From NCBI RefSeq assembly GCF_002886255.1, contig NZ_NJAU01000003.1, positions 248,001 to 312,000 of the forward strand: 64,000 nucleotides of DNA. Reading direction: 5' to 3'. The notes below the pieces were generated by a model that worked only from the letters and a program-made list of their open reading frames with translations, did not search any database and was not told where the DNA came from. Within the stretch, counting starts at the first letter, position 1. Every line of letters starts with the position of its first letter. The DNA is from Alteribacillus bidgolensis (GTDB lineage: Bacteria > Bacillota > Bacilli > Bacillales > Marinococcaceae). Made by a program: the position numbers and the translations under genes. Positions 27,483 through 37,819 of this stretch are shown here, piece after piece.

Positions 27483-28275
27483 CCCATTCCAATCTCCTTT
27501 TTTAATAATTACTAATTTTAACACAACCTTTTCTTTTACTGTACTGCCTGTTAGTTCAATTGCCTTACTCCAGAATATGGCCCTTTAATGGAATAATCCT
27601 TTCATATAATTTTATCTATTAGAAAACTAACTTATATAGATAAAGTAAAAAGCCAATGAGCTATTTTGTATCAAAATCACAAGATTACTTAATTTTTTGA
27701 GATATCGAAAGCTTAAACCTCTTTAGCAGAAGAACCTTAAAACTCTATTTGTATTTGAAAGCGGATCTGAATAATCTATTTTCAAAGAAATCATGCATAA
27801 TTACAAAATTCCACGGCTTCTTGATTTATAATTCAAGCTTTAATAAGGATAAAATTTTAGAATGATCAGATCTTATACTTTTCTTCTCCTTCTCTCCTTC
27901 CGCCGATTTTTTATTGCATGGTGAAGTCAGCATTGTATTTTCTACCAGGGCCCTTTTTCAAAGGGGTAACTAAATTGTTTTTTATTAACTATTCAGAAAA
28001 ACTGTTACGTTTACGTATTATGTTTTTTTATTCCGTTTCTGTTGTGCATTTTAATTTCTTGTGATGACTACTGTGTAAGTATTACAATTAAAGATATGAA
28101 TAAATACGTAGTGAATTTTTCTTCATTAACTTAGAGCATAAAAAACCTGAGTGAATAAACTTAGGGTATATTATTATTAATTTCTTTTCACTTCATTTAT
28201 GAGAGGGCCACTGCGCAAGAGCTCGATACTGTAATCGGTTAGGTTCGGCCCGAGGAAATTAATCATTCCAGGGGC
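27483..28275. other. long stretch without recognisable genes
   Basis: About 790 nt of AT-rich sequence with stops in all frames. Around 27566 the sequence AGAATATGGCCCTTTAATGG resembles others at 15940 and 23857. No promoter or RNA could be assigned. Confidence 0.3.
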
Positions 28276-28514
28276 ATTTGTATTGTGTGATGTTTTTCTT
28301 TAGCAGCATTTCCCCATCCATACCGACCTGGTTGTTCATCCTCGTTTATCTATTGTTGATGTTGTCGATTTCAGCTACTCTGATACCATCACAAACGAAT
28401 GCGTTGAATGTATTGCCAAAACACCTGTATCCACATGGAACCGCGATTGCGAACACATTGCAGCCGATCGGCGGTGCCCTTGGGGTAGCGATTTTTGTCA
28501 GTATCATGAGTTAG
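28276..28514 (+). pseudogene. DHA2-type MFS drug exporter fragment
   Basis: Reads FILVYLLLMLSISATLIPSQTNALNVLPKHLYPHGTAIANTLQPIGGALGVAIFVSIM, which is the TM10-12 part of EmrB/QacA-like exporters. No N-terminal nine or more helices and no continuation after the stop. 28515-28717 shows only degraded sequence. Confidence 0.7.
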
Positions 28515-28717
28515 GGCCAAAAAAATTATCTGGATGTGGCTGCAGAAGATTTGCGTGGTCGGACTTCATCTAGAATAGTGATTGAACATCTTTCACAGTT
28601 TTTCCGGAGGGATTTCCGGCTGGGAAATATCAAGGCCTCGTCGATTCATAATTGGGGGATTTACACTTACCTTCCTTTTCAATTCTATGGCGTTATCAAA
28701 GATAATTGAACATGAAA

Positions 28718-28760
28718 AATCCTCTCAAAAGACTTTGTATGGCATCTGAGAGGATTCTCT
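28718..28760 (-). terminator. terminator near galM
   Basis: AATCCTCTCA (28718-28727) pairs with TGAGAGGATT (28747-28756), with A/T-rich sides. It could end the ara-galM transcript. Confidence 0.6.
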
Positions 28761-28850
28761 TATCATTTCAATTTTTATCTTGGTCGATGTATGACTATTG
28801 AATGTCAAAGGGAGCTCTTATTGATTCTATTTCACTTCGTTGCTTTAACG

Positions 28851-29879
28851 TTAATAATTTATTTTGTATTTTGTTTGGGAAGTGTAAGTGTTATTTGCAC
28901 GAAGAACAATGTCTCCAAAATCTTCAAACTCGATTGCACCTGGAGCAGTCTGAGTTTCAAAGGTTATTCCACCATGTTGGACTAACTTTTCTCCGTGCAT
29001 AAGCGGCACTTCCTCCACAAAGTTAGCAGTATACACGACTATCGCTGGTTCTTCTGTATGGACCTCAATTGTTAGTTTTTTGTCAGGGCTAATAAGCTTC
29101 GCAGCTATTTGGTCAAGTCCTGCGCAGGGAAGAAAAAATGGATGATCTATTCCCTGGACCTTTTTCACCTCTGTATCATCCGAAACAAAGGTTGTTTTTA
29201 GTTTCTTTGGAGATCGGAAATCATAGGGTGTTCCAGTTACGCTACGCTTTTCGCCAATTACTGTGGTATCTTCATTCACCGGCGCGAATTTAGAAGCTAT
29301 TATTTGTAAAGAATGATCATCGATCGGTTTACTCGGATGTCCTGTTAAGTTAAAATATACGTGATTTGTCGGGTTGAAAATCGTATCTTTATCGCTAATT
29401 GCTTTGTAACTTACTAACCAGACATTATAATTGTCCAATGTATAAGTAACACTTATTTTCATATTGCCTGGAAAACCATTCTCCCCATCAGATGAATTGG
29501 TCGAAAAGATAATTGATACACCTTGATCCGTCTCATTCACTCTATAAGACCAATACTTCAAATCGAACCCTGGGTTTCCACCATGTAAAGTGTTTCCCGA
29601 CTGATTAATAGATGTTTGGTAACGTGATTCATCTATCATAAATTCACCATTTTTTATTCTTCCAGCGACCCTTCCTATCGTTGCTCCGCAGTATGATTCT
29701 TTCTTGTAATCCTCGATCGAATCGAATCCCAATATAATATTTTTGCGACCTGAATCCGTTGGTACAAAAAGGTTGACGATTCTCGCACCAAAATTTGTGG
29801 CTTCCAAAATCACTCCGTTATCATTTTCAATAGTAAACAGGATGGCTTCATCGCTATATGGCCTTTGTGATACTTTCAT
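28851..29879 (-). CDS. galM: aldose 1-epimerase
   Basis: 342 residues. Catalytic His in NPTNHVYFNLTGH and Glu region GGITFETQTAPGAIE; N-terminal GARIVNLFVP; GRVAGRIKNG. It interconverts sugar anomers. As the last gene of the arabinose unit it would supply the anomer used by the isomerase. GGGGGC site before the ATG at 29879. Confidence 0.92.
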   Translation of the reverse strand: MKVSQRPYSDEAILFTIENDNGVILEATNFGARIVNLFVPTDSGRKNIILGFDSIEDYKKESYCGATIGRVAGRIKNGEFMIDESRYQTSINQSGNTLHGGNPGFDLKYWSYRVNETDQGVSIIFSTNSSDGENGFPGNMKISVTYTLDNYNVWLVSYKAISDKDTIFNPTNHVYFNLTGHPSKPIDDHSLQIIASKFAPVNEDTTVIGEKRSVTGTPYDFRSPKKLKTTFVSDDTEVKKVQGIDHPFFLPCAGLDQIAAKLISPDKKLTIEVHTEEPAIVVYTANFVEEVPLMHGEKLVQHGGITFETQTAPGAIEFEDFGDIVLRANNTYTSQTKYKINY

Positions 29880-30042
29880 TCTTCGCCCCCTTTCTCAGAT
29901 AAACGGTTTCATAATTATGAAAAACCTGATTGAAATAGTATTTCCGGCCACTTTATGTCAGGGAGTCAAAGGAGTTCGATTGTAGTAGGATGATTCTCTG
30001 AACAACTATTGCATTTGTGTTAGTTTCTTTGAATTACAAACC

Positions 30043-31449
30043 TCATAGACCTATTTCCGCACTTTTTCCATTAACTTGTCTATCTTCTCCAACTTTTTCA
30101 ATTTCCTCTAAACTACGACCGCGAGTTTCAGGAACACGGGTTCGGATAAATAAAACTCCAAGTAAACAAATAACACCGAAGATTGCAAAAACAGCTTCTT
30201 GAGCCATCGAAGCGGTCATGATTGGAAATAGCAATCCAACCAAGAAAGAACCGATCCAGTTAAATGATGAAGCTAATCCTGACGCGCTCCCGCGAATGGC
30301 CAATGGGAAAATTTCTCCAACTATCACCCAAGTTAAAGGAGCCCACGTGAATGAATAAAGTGCTACATAGATACTTAAAAAAACAACCACCATCATCGAA
30401 TTTGCATTAGGAAGTAATAAATTCAATATTGCCGGCAAAATAAAGGATAGCCCCATAATCGTTCCGCCTACTGTTAATAAAGTACGGCGATTAAATTTAT
30501 CAGCAATCACTAGGAATAGTAATGAACCTAGTACGAGAATAACTCCTTGAATAATTGGCCACATCAACGCTGAACTAGCTGCATGCCCTGTTGCATTTTC
30601 TACAATCAATGGAATGTAATAAAAAATTGCGTTTGCACCCTGGAATTGTTGAAAAGCAGCAACGCCTACACCGGCAATTACTAAATAACGGTATTTATTA
30701 CTTAAGAGTGTACCCCATGATACTTTTTGATTTACCTTTTTTTCTTCTCTGGCAGTTTCTTGAATCTGTATTATTTCAGAATCAATTTCTTTCTTGTTAG
30801 AGCGAATATAGCCCAACACCTTACGAGCTTCATCAAGTTTATTGTTCTTGATTAAAAAACGTGGTGATTCAGGTAACCTTAACATGCCAAAATATAAGAT
30901 CAAAGCAGGTACAGCAGCCATACCAAGCATCAACCGCCATGCCATTGTTACTGGTAAATCTTTTAATAAATAATCAACAATGTATGAAAGCAACATCCCA
31001 GAAACGATCATTGTTTGATTAATTCCTGACAGTCGTCCTCGTAAACGTGCTGGAGCCATTTCCGACATATAGGCTGGGACCAACGCAGAAGCAGCACCAA
31101 CGGCCAATCCTAATAAAATACGAGCAACAACCAGAAAAAGTATCCCATTATGAGGAGCTATTCCTGACAAAATGGATCCAACAACAAAAATAACAGCAGA
31201 TATCAAAATCATTTTGCGCCGCCCTAACCGATCAGAAAGTTTTCCGGCCAGGAAACCTCCAAAAATAGCTCCTAACATCACCGAAGAGGTAATCCAACCA
31301 ATAGCCCCTGCACTGTTTTCAAGGTTCCAATCATGTTGCAAAAAGGGTAAAGCACCTGTCATAACGCCGATATCATAGCCAAAGAGAATGCCTGCAAAAG
31401 CACCAAAAAAATATATGAAGCGACTTGAAATTTTCTTTTCATTAAGCAA
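30043..31449 (-). CDS. araE: arabinose/proton symporter-like sugar porter
   Basis: 468 residues from a TTG start at 31449, placed 8 nt after GAGGAGGG; longer reading has no ribosome site. Twelve-helix MFS sugar porter: GYDIGVMTGALPF, DRLGRRKMIL, PESPRFL, QQFQGANAIFYY, PLTWVIVGEIFPLAIRG, PETRGRSLEEIE. Length and context match B. subtilis AraE. Lies between araA and galM. Confidence 0.9.
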   Translation of the reverse strand: MLNEKKISSRFIYFFGAFAGILFGYDIGVMTGALPFLQHDWNLENSAGAIGWITSSVMLGAIFGGFLAGKLSDRLGRRKMILISAVIFVVGSILSGIAPHNGILFLVVARILLGLAVGAASALVPAYMSEMAPARLRGRLSGINQTMIVSGMLLSYIVDYLLKDLPVTMAWRLMLGMAAVPALILYFGMLRLPESPRFLIKNNKLDEARKVLGYIRSNKKEIDSEIIQIQETAREEKKVNQKVSWGTLLSNKYRYLVIAGVGVAAFQQFQGANAIFYYIPLIVENATGHAASSALMWPIIQGVILVLGSLLFLVIADKFNRRTLLTVGGTIMGLSFILPAILNLLLPNANSMMVVVFLSIYVALYSFTWAPLTWVIVGEIFPLAIRGSASGLASSFNWIGSFLVGLLFPIMTASMAQEAVFAIFGVICLLGVLFIRTRVPETRGRSLEEIEKVGEDRQVNGKSAEIGL

Positions 31450-31534
31450 TATAGTTCCCTCCTCAACCCTCAAGGTTTTAAAAATTATATTGTTTAAAAA
31501 CCCCACTGCTAAAACATAGATTCATACCGATTTA

Positions 31535-31548
31535 TTAAGCGTTTTCAA
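31535..31548 (-). promoter_or_regulatory. possible cre site upstream of araE
   Basis: Minus strand reads TGAAAACGCTTAAT, matching most of the CcpA consensus except the last two bases. It sits about 85 nt upstream of the araE start, in the 240-nt gap after araA. Confidence 0.4.
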
Positions 31549-31690
31549 CTTTTCCAAAAAATATGATCCCGCTCACAAATAAAAGGATCTTGATTGTTTT
31601 GCTAATGGCCTCTATTTCCATTCTTCAACTGCTGGAATACCTATGTTCACCTCCAAGGAAGCAGCAGAACCCCCTCGGAGGTTAGAAGTT

Positions 31691-33115
31691 TTACTTGATT
31701 ATTACGTACTCCAGATCAACCAGTTTTGCATAAGCAATAATTTGATCTGTTGTCAGATTTAATGAAACAACTGTATGGTGGCCGCCACCATTTTCTATCC
31801 AGGCTTTCACCCCATCCTGAAAGTTTGGCTTAACATCCCAGAGTACACGGGCTACTGGAAGCTTTGGAGCTGGTGCAGTTGGCTCAAATGCAGAAACCTC
31901 GTTGATCAAAAGTTTGTAATGAGTACCAAAGTCAGCCATTGAAACAACTACGCCGTCCCCTGCTTTACCGTCAAATACTAAACGTGCTGGATCTTCTTTA
32001 TCACCGATACCTAGAGGAGATACGATGATTTTTGGTTTGTTGTTTGCGAGACTTGGATCCACTTCAAGCATATGTGATTGAAGAATTGATTCTTGACCAA
32101 CTGCTAACTCATATGTGTAATCTTCCATAAAGCCAGTTGATTGGTTATGGCTCATCACTTTTAGTAAACGATCGAGCGCTGCCGTCTTCCAATCTCCTTC
32201 AGCAGCAAAACCATATCCCTGTGCCATTAAACGTTGAACTGCAAGGCCGGGAAGTTGTTTCATCCCATACAAATCTTCAAAGTTAGTAGTGAAGGCATTG
32301 TAACCGCCTTCATCAAGAAAACGTTTAATCGCGATTTCATAGCTTGCTTGTACTTTTACACTGGCTTCCCAATCTTCTTTACTATAAACACCATAATGAA
32401 ACTCATAAAGTTCTGAATATTCTTCAAACAGAGCATCAACTTCCTCGTCTTTAACAGCATCCACGTATTGAACAAGATCTCCAATGCCGAAGTAGTCAAC
32501 GGTCCATCCAAATTGAATTTGTGCTTGAACTTTATCCCCTTCAGTCACTCCAACGTAACGCATATTGTCACCAAAGCGAGCGACCTTGATGTTAAAACTC
32601 TCGTTAAAAGCAACTGCTACGTCCATCCATTCTGCAATTTGCTTTTGGACTTCCGCCCGTTCCCAATAACCGACGACCACTTTATTTTTTTGATTCAAAC
32701 GGGCATTGATAAACCCATACTCCCGATCACCATGAGCAGATTGGTTAAGGTTCATGAAATCCATATCTATCGATTCCCAAGGAATACTTTCGTTGAATTG
32801 TGTTGCTAGATGGAGTAATGGTTTTTGTAATAGTTTTGTTCCGCGAATCCACATTTTCGCAGGGGAGAAAGTATGCATCCAGGTAATAACACCTGCAACC
32901 TCGTCGCGATAATTAACTGCTTTCATTATATTTGTAATCTTATCTGCACTAACAGCTAAATCTTGCAATACAACCGGGTAAGGTAAAACACCGCTTTCAT
33001 TTAATGCATCTGTCATTGTTTGGGCGTGTGCTTTGACTTCTGCTAATGCTTCTTCCCCATAAAGATGTTGCGATCCTACGACAAACCAAAATTCTTTGTT
33101 TTCTATTGCTGACAT
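31691..33115 (-). CDS. araA: L-arabinose isomerase
   Basis: 474 residues, normal length. Motifs: WFVVGSQHLYG, WMHTFSPAKMWI, HDQ-like NQSAHGDREYGF, the metal/catalytic Glu regions AAEGDWKTAA and GFMEDYTYEL, and the His pair NGGGHHTVVS. Converts L-arabinose to L-ribulose. Third gene of the ara operon. Confidence 0.97.
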   Translation of the reverse strand: MSAIENKEFWFVVGSQHLYGEEALAEVKAHAQTMTDALNESGVLPYPVVLQDLAVSADKITNIMKAVNYRDEVAGVITWMHTFSPAKMWIRGTKLLQKPLLHLATQFNESIPWESIDMDFMNLNQSAHGDREYGFINARLNQKNKVVVGYWERAEVQKQIAEWMDVAVAFNESFNIKVARFGDNMRYVGVTEGDKVQAQIQFGWTVDYFGIGDLVQYVDAVKDEEVDALFEEYSELYEFHYGVYSKEDWEASVKVQASYEIAIKRFLDEGGYNAFTTNFEDLYGMKQLPGLAVQRLMAQGYGFAAEGDWKTAALDRLLKVMSHNQSTGFMEDYTYELAVGQESILQSHMLEVDPSLANNKPKIIVSPLGIGDKEDPARLVFDGKAGDGVVVSMADFGTHYKLLINEVSAFEPTAPAPKLPVARVLWDVKPNFQDGVKAWIENGGGHHTVVSLNLTTDQIIAYAKLVDLEYVIIK

Positions 33116-33148
33116 AGTACTCCTCTTTTCTTTATTTAAAAATTTATA

Positions 33149-33844
33149 TTACTTTTGCCCGTAATAGGCGTTTTTTCCATGCTTTCGTAAATAGTGTTTA
33201 TCTAAAATACGCTGTGGTAACTCTTGAGCAAAATGATTTAATTCCCGTGCAAATAAATTCATTTTCGAAATTTCCTCTAGTACCACACTATTAATAACCG
33301 CTGATTTTACATCTTTTCCCCAGGTAAACGGAGCATGTCCATGAAGTAAGACACCGGGAACAGCTAAAATATCTAAGCCTCGCTCTTCAAACGTTTCGAT
33401 GATTACTTTGCCAGTTTCAGCTTCATAACCACGATCAATCTCCTCTTGTGTTAAGAACCGTGCACATGGGACGGAACCATAGAATGTATCTGCATGAGTG
33501 GTTCCCATCGCTGGCACATCAAGGCCTGCTTGAGCCCAGGTTGTCGCCCAGGTTGAGTGTGTGTGTGCGATACCACCGATTTCTGAATAATGCTTATAAA
33601 GTACTGCATGAGTCGGTGTATCTGATGAAGGATTTAATTCTCCTTCCACCACATTGCCTTTTAAATCAACCACCACCATATCACTTGCTTTCATGGTTTT
33701 ATAATCAACACCACTTGGTTTAATCACGAATAGGCCGCTTTCACGATCAATCGCACTTGCATTTCCCCACATGTATTTCACCAGTCCCTGCTTTGGTAAT
33801 TCTAAGTTCTCTTGAAACACTTCTTCTTTTAGTTTTTCTAACAC
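33149..33844 (-). CDS. araD: L-ribulose-5-phosphate 4-epimerase
   Basis: 231 residues from a GTG start with GGAGGGG. Class II aldolase-like: GNASAIDRESGLFVIKPSG, zinc ligands HTHSTWATTWAQ, GTTHADTFYGSVPCAR, HGHAPFTWG. The start lies 1 nt after the araB stop, so they are coupled. Produces D-xylulose 5-phosphate. Confidence 0.97.
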   Translation of the reverse strand: MLEKLKEEVFQENLELPKQGLVKYMWGNASAIDRESGLFVIKPSGVDYKTMKASDMVVVDLKGNVVEGELNPSSDTPTHAVLYKHYSEIGGIAHTHSTWATTWAQAGLDVPAMGTTHADTFYGSVPCARFLTQEEIDRGYEAETGKVIIETFEERGLDILAVPGVLLHGHAPFTWGKDVKSAVINSVVLEEISKMNLFARELNHFAQELPQRILDKHYLRKHGKNAYYGQK

Positions 33845-33845
33845 G

Positions 33846-35468
33846 TCAACCCCTCCAGTTTTCCACTAGATTATCTACAGCGGTCCGCTCAATCACTAAT
33901 CCTTCTTTGTATCGTTCGATAAATTTTTCAAACCCTTCAACATCAAATCGATCTGGGTGAATTTCTTGTACCTCAACTCCGGAAAAAACTCTTTTATCGA
34001 GGAAATCTTCTAAACTTTCATCTTGCTCTTTGTTCGTCATGTAAGAAGCAAGAATAGCAATTCCCCAGGCACCACCTTCTCCTGCTGTTTCCATAACGGA
34101 AACAGGGGTATTCATGGCAGCAGCCACAATTTTTTGTCCGACAATAGGGGTTTTAAACAAACCACCATGACCTAGGATGCTATTAACTATGACATGTTCT
34201 TTCTTTATCAAAATGTCCATTCCAATTTTCAAAGCACCAAAAGCGGTAAATAGATGGGTTCGCATAAAGTTTGCTAAGTTAAAATTATTCTCAGGCGAAC
34301 GAACAAATAGTGGACGCCCTTCCTCAAATCCAGTGATATTCTCACCTGAGAAATAACCGTAGCTAAGCAATCCACCACCATCCGCATCAGCTTCCAACGC
34401 TTGATTGAACATCACATTGAATAACTCATCCGTTTCCACCTTTTGTCCCATTGCCTCATAAAATTCATGGAACAATCCCATCCAGGCATTGATATCACTT
34501 GAACAGTTATTCGCATGAACCATTCCAACTGGACTACCGTCTGGAGTAGTTACCAAATCGATTTCCGGATATACTTTTGAAAGCTCCTTCTCTAACACAA
34601 TCATGGCAAAAACTGAGGTTCCTACTGAAACGTTTCCTGTACGTTTCCTCACACTATTAGTAGCAACCATGCCTGTCCCCGCATCACCTTCAGGCGGGCA
34701 AAATGGAATACCTGGTTGTAAATTTTCTGATCTATCTAGAATTTTCGCTCCGATATCTGTCAATTCACCAGCTTCCTCGCCTGACAGATAAACTTTAGGG
34801 AGAATATCTTCTAGCTTCCAGGAATAACCTTTGGCCGCGATTAATTCATCAAACTGCTTAACCATCGATTCATTGTAGTCTTGTGTTAATTCATCAATCG
34901 GAAACATTCCCGAAGCATCTCCAATCCCGATTACTTTATTACCAGTCAGTAACCAGTGAATAAATCCAGCTAATGTGGTGATATAATCAACGCGTGGTAA
35001 ATGTTTCTCTTCATCTAAAATCGCTTGATAAAGGTGGGCGATACTCCAACGTTCCGGAATATTGAATTGAAATTTATCCGTTAATTCATTGGCAGCAACA
35101 CTGGTTGTTCCGTTACGCCATGTCCGAAATGGCACTAGTAGCTCACCTGTGTTGTCAAAAGCCATATAGCCGTGCATCATTGCAGAAATTCCAATTGAAC
35201 CGATTTTCCGAATAGTTATTCCATAAATCCGTTCAACTTCTTGTTTCATTTCACTATAAGCTGTTTGCAATCCAGTGATAACATCCACTAAGTTGTACGT
35301 CCAAAATCCGTTTTCCAATCGGTTTTCCCAAGCATAACTACCAGTTGCAATCGTTTTAAAATCCTTATCGATCAATACCGCTTTAATACGTGTCGACCCG
35401 AATTCGATTCCAAGTGATGTCTCACCTTTAGTAATCTTTTGATTAATGTCTGCTCGATTATTTTTCAA
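33846..35468 (-). CDS. araB: ribulokinase (FGGY family)
   Basis: 540 residues from a TTG start at 35468 with GAGAGGGG upstream. FGGY kinase signatures: GIEFGSTRIKAVLID at the N-terminus, MMHGYMAF, GDASGMFPID, GNVSVGTSVFAM, and ATP-site GHGGLFKTPIVGQ, GEGGAWGIAIL. The variant resembles AraB proteins of Lactobacillales/Bacillales. First gene of the operon. Confidence 0.92.
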   Translation of the reverse strand: MKNNRADINQKITKGETSLGIEFGSTRIKAVLIDKDFKTIATGSYAWENRLENGFWTYNLVDVITGLQTAYSEMKQEVERIYGITIRKIGSIGISAMMHGYMAFDNTGELLVPFRTWRNGTTSVAANELTDKFQFNIPERWSIAHLYQAILDEEKHLPRVDYITTLAGFIHWLLTGNKVIGIGDASGMFPIDELTQDYNESMVKQFDELIAAKGYSWKLEDILPKVYLSGEEAGELTDIGAKILDRSENLQPGIPFCPPEGDAGTGMVATNSVRKRTGNVSVGTSVFAMIVLEKELSKVYPEIDLVTTPDGSPVGMVHANNCSSDINAWMGLFHEFYEAMGQKVETDELFNVMFNQALEADADGGGLLSYGYFSGENITGFEEGRPLFVRSPENNFNLANFMRTHLFTAFGALKIGMDILIKKEHVIVNSILGHGGLFKTPIVGQKIVAAAMNTPVSVMETAGEGGAWGIAILASYMTNKEQDESLEDFLDKRVFSGVEVQEIHPDRFDVEGFEKFIERYKEGLVIERTAVDNLVENWRG

Positions 35469-35482
35469 GGTAATCCCCTCTC

Positions 35483-35496
35483 TGGCAGCGGTTTCA
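35483..35496 (-). promoter_or_regulatory. cre site candidate before araB
   Basis: Minus strand TGAAACCGCTGCCA fits the cre consensus with one mismatch. It lies about 15 nt before the araB start, where CcpA would block transcription. Confidence 0.5.
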
Positions 35497-35561
35497 ATTT
35501 CTTTAATTTAATAGTAAGGAGGCGCTTTCTGTTTTTAATTAACGTTAATTACAGCTTCAGT

Positions 35562-35766
35562 ATAATTTTTGTACGTACATATGTCAATATTAAAATAATA
35601 TGTACTAACAATTAATTGAGTGATAGTTCTATTATTCCCTCGTTAATATCAGCAACACTCTGTATCTTAATTTTTTAAAAATGCAGTTAATAACACCATC
35701 TGTTCTAAAACATGAGGGAACATATAAATCCTTTCAAAATCATGATATAATACGTACGTACTAATA
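35562..35766. promoter_or_regulatory. AraR-like operator boxes between araB and araR
   Basis: Three related boxes: TTTTGTACGTACATAT (35567-35582), AATATGTACTAACAATTA (35598-35615) and AATACGTACGTACTAATA (35749-35766). The GTACGTAC core matches the known AraR operator. One box overlaps a TATAAT (35746-35751) that could be the araR -10, giving autoregulation. Confidence 0.7.
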
Positions 35767-35816
35767 ATTAAAATTAACAAAATTGATTGCGAACAAATAT
35801 GAAAAAGGTGATTGAA

Positions 35817-36902
35817 ATGAAACCAAAATATCAGATCCTCATTGATGATATAAAAAGTAAAATTCTTTCAGGAGAATACGACATAGGAGAACGAATCCCT
35901 ACGGAATCCGCCCTGCAGGAAATGTATAGTGTTAGTAGACAAACAGTTCGAAAAGCTATTTTAGAACTATCAAATGAGGGATTCTTAAAAAGTGAAAAGG
36001 GATCAGGGACTTATGTAAGTAATCAATATCAGTCAAAATCCAGCGGGAAATCCAATAATAAAACAATAGGTGTAATCACCACTTATATTTCGGATTACAT
36101 TTTCCCCTCTATCATTCGTGGTATTGAAGGAAGATTGAACGAGGAAAATTATTCGTTACTGTTAGCCAGTACAAATAATGATGTAGAACAAGAAAAGAAG
36201 GCTCTGGAGATGATGTTGTCATTCGGAGTGGATGGTTTGATTGTTGAACCTACGAAAAGCAATCTATACAATCCTAATATTGCTTATTACCTATCGTTCA
36301 AGGAACAGGATGTTCCTTTCACCATGATTAATGCTTATTATGAAGAATTAGAGGTGCCTTTCTTTTGTCTTGATGACGTAAAGTCTAGCTATATCGCAAC
36401 AAAAGAATTGATTTCCAAAGGTCACACACACATTGGACTTATTTCAAAAATAGATGATTTACAAGGAAAGTATCGAATGAAGGGCTATATCAAAGCACTT
36501 GGAGAAACAAAATTACGGTTTCAACCAGAGCATGTGCTTTCTTTCGATACAGAAACAAAACTGGACTTATACACTAACTTAAAGGAGTTTCTAACCGAGA
36601 ATAGAGACGAGTTGACTGCAATTGTTTGCTACAATGACGAAGTTGGATTAGAAGTAGTAAATGTATGCAAACAACTTGGAATTTCGATCCCTGATGAATT
36701 GTCAATAATTGGACAGGACAACTCTTATATTGCCAGAAACGCTAATATCAAACTAACAACATTAACACACCCACAAGAACAAATGGGGCGTGACGCAGCA
36801 GATTGGGTCATTAAAAAAATACAGGGAAACAAGGATTTACCAAACGAAACCTATTATCAACCAGTGTTAATAGAAGGCGTAACTGTAAAAGAGTTAGAAT
36901 AA
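35817..36902 (+). CDS. araR: arabinose operon repressor
   Basis: 361 residues. Start at ATG 35817 after AAGGTG; a TTG at 35787 is a less likely longer start. GntR-type winged helix (PKYQILIDDIKSKILSGEYDIGERIPTE cut here) at 1-70, then a LacI/PurR-type sugar-binding domain (IGVITTYISDYIFPSIIRG, DELSIIGQDNSYIA). This chimera is characteristic of AraR. Divergent from araB. Confidence 0.93.
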   Translation: MKPKYQILIDDIKSKILSGEYDIGERIPTESALQEMYSVSRQTVRKAILELSNEGFLKSEKGSGTYVSNQYQSKSSGKSNNKTIGVITTYISDYIFPSIIRGIEGRLNEENYSLLLASTNNDVEQEKKALEMMLSFGVDGLIVEPTKSNLYNPNIAYYLSFKEQDVPFTMINAYYEELEVPFFCLDDVKSSYIATKELISKGHTHIGLISKIDDLQGKYRMKGYIKALGETKLRFQPEHVLSFDTETKLDLYTNLKEFLTENRDELTAIVCYNDEVGLEVVNVCKQLGISIPDELSIIGQDNSYIARNANIKLTTLTHPQEQMGRDAADWVIKKIQGNKDLPNETYYQPVLIEGVTVKELE

Positions 36903-37009
36903 AAACAACACTTGGGCAATCTAGCAGCTTTTGGATCGGTTACACTTAGTTAGACAGATTTGATAAGGTCATATAGACTTAGTTCAAATAATTACTAAGG
37001 AGAATGAAT

Positions 37010-37294
37010 ATGACCAGACGGGCAAGAAGAAGCTTTACGAAAGAATTCAAAGAACAAATCGTCCAGCTGCACGCTTCAGGAAAACCCAGAGCTGAAATGA
37101 TTAAAGAATATGAGCTGACGCCATCTGCCTTTGATAAGTGGGTTCGTCAATCCCGGACCCGTGGATCCTTTGAAGAGAAAGACAACCGTACGCCTGAACA
37201 GGAAGAACTGATCCGACTACGCAAAGAGAATCAAAAACTTGCGATGGAGAATGATATTTTAAAGCAGGCCGCGCTGATCATGGGACGAAAGTAG
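37010..37294 (+). CDS. IS3-family transposase OrfA
   Basis: 94 residues. Helix-turn-helix RRSFTKEFKEQIVQLHASG...YELTPSAFDKWVRQ, then a leucine-zipper part (LRKENQKLAMENDILKQAALIM). The start is set by AAGGAG 36998. DNA-binding half of the transposase; without orfB it cannot act alone. Confidence 0.9.
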   Translation: MTRRARRSFTKEFKEQIVQLHASGKPRAEMIKEYELTPSAFDKWVRQSRTRGSFEEKDNRTPEQEELIRLRKENQKLAMENDILKQAALIMGRK

Positions 37295-37296
37295 AT

Positions 37297-37450
37297 GTGA
37301 TCCGCAACAACCGTTACAAATACTCGGTATCAGCAATGTGCGACGTCCTACAAATTCCAAGAAGCACGTACTATTACGAAGTCCAAGCCCGTGATGACCA
37401 GGATGAAGAATTGACGATGCTTGTAAGAGAAATCTTGGAATCAAAGCAGC
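37297..37450 (+). pseudogene. IS3 transposase OrfB, first 50 codons
   Basis: GTG-started IRNNRYKYSVSAMCDVLQIPRSTYYYEVQARDDQ is the HTH_21 head of IS3 OrfB. After ...ILESKQPSR the sequence is unrelated, so the DDE domain is missing. Confidence 0.85.
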
Positions 37451-37630
37451 CTAGCAGGTGTTTTATATCTGTCTCATTTAGCTATGGCAGTTCAAACGGA
37501 AGGTTTTTACTCCTTTTCAGCAAAATACTTTTTAACTCTTTCCTTTAACTTATCAGCACCAAATGCCTCTTCATATTAATATAAGACTTGTTGGATTTTG
37601 ATTTCCGCAATCATCTTTCTCCTTTATTTG

Positions 37631-37819
37631 TCAATCGGGACGTTGATTACTTTGATTCATTTCTTCCACCTCTTTGCTCTCTGTGTTTACCGCTGCAATA
37701 TCACCAGGTTCTTGGGCATAATTACTCTCTATATCGTTATTATCGATGCCCCTATCTGGTGTCTGCGCTAATCTAGCCTTATCTTTATGATTTTCATTTC
37801 TTGTCTGTCCTCTATTCAT
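37631..37819 (-). CDS. small hydrophilic protein, possibly YfhD-like
   Basis: 62 residues, Asn/Asp/Glu/Gln-rich, no hydrophobic segment: NENHKDKARLAQTPDRGIDNN. An AGGGAGG site precedes the ATG. The xKxxLxQTPxxxxD pattern recalls the small YfhD/SASP-like proteins of Bacillus, but this is a weak match. Confidence 0.5.
   Translation of the reverse strand: MNRGQTRNENHKDKARLAQTPDRGIDNNDIESNYAQEPGDIAAVNTESKEVEEMNQSNQRPD

Larger units (their letters stand above)
36944..37455 (+). mobile_element. IS3-family element, 3' truncated
   Basis: Begins at about GGTTACACTTAGTTAGACAG, identical in plan to the inverted copy ending at about 54293. Contains orfA complete and only the start of orfB. The right end is lost. 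Confidence 0.75.
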
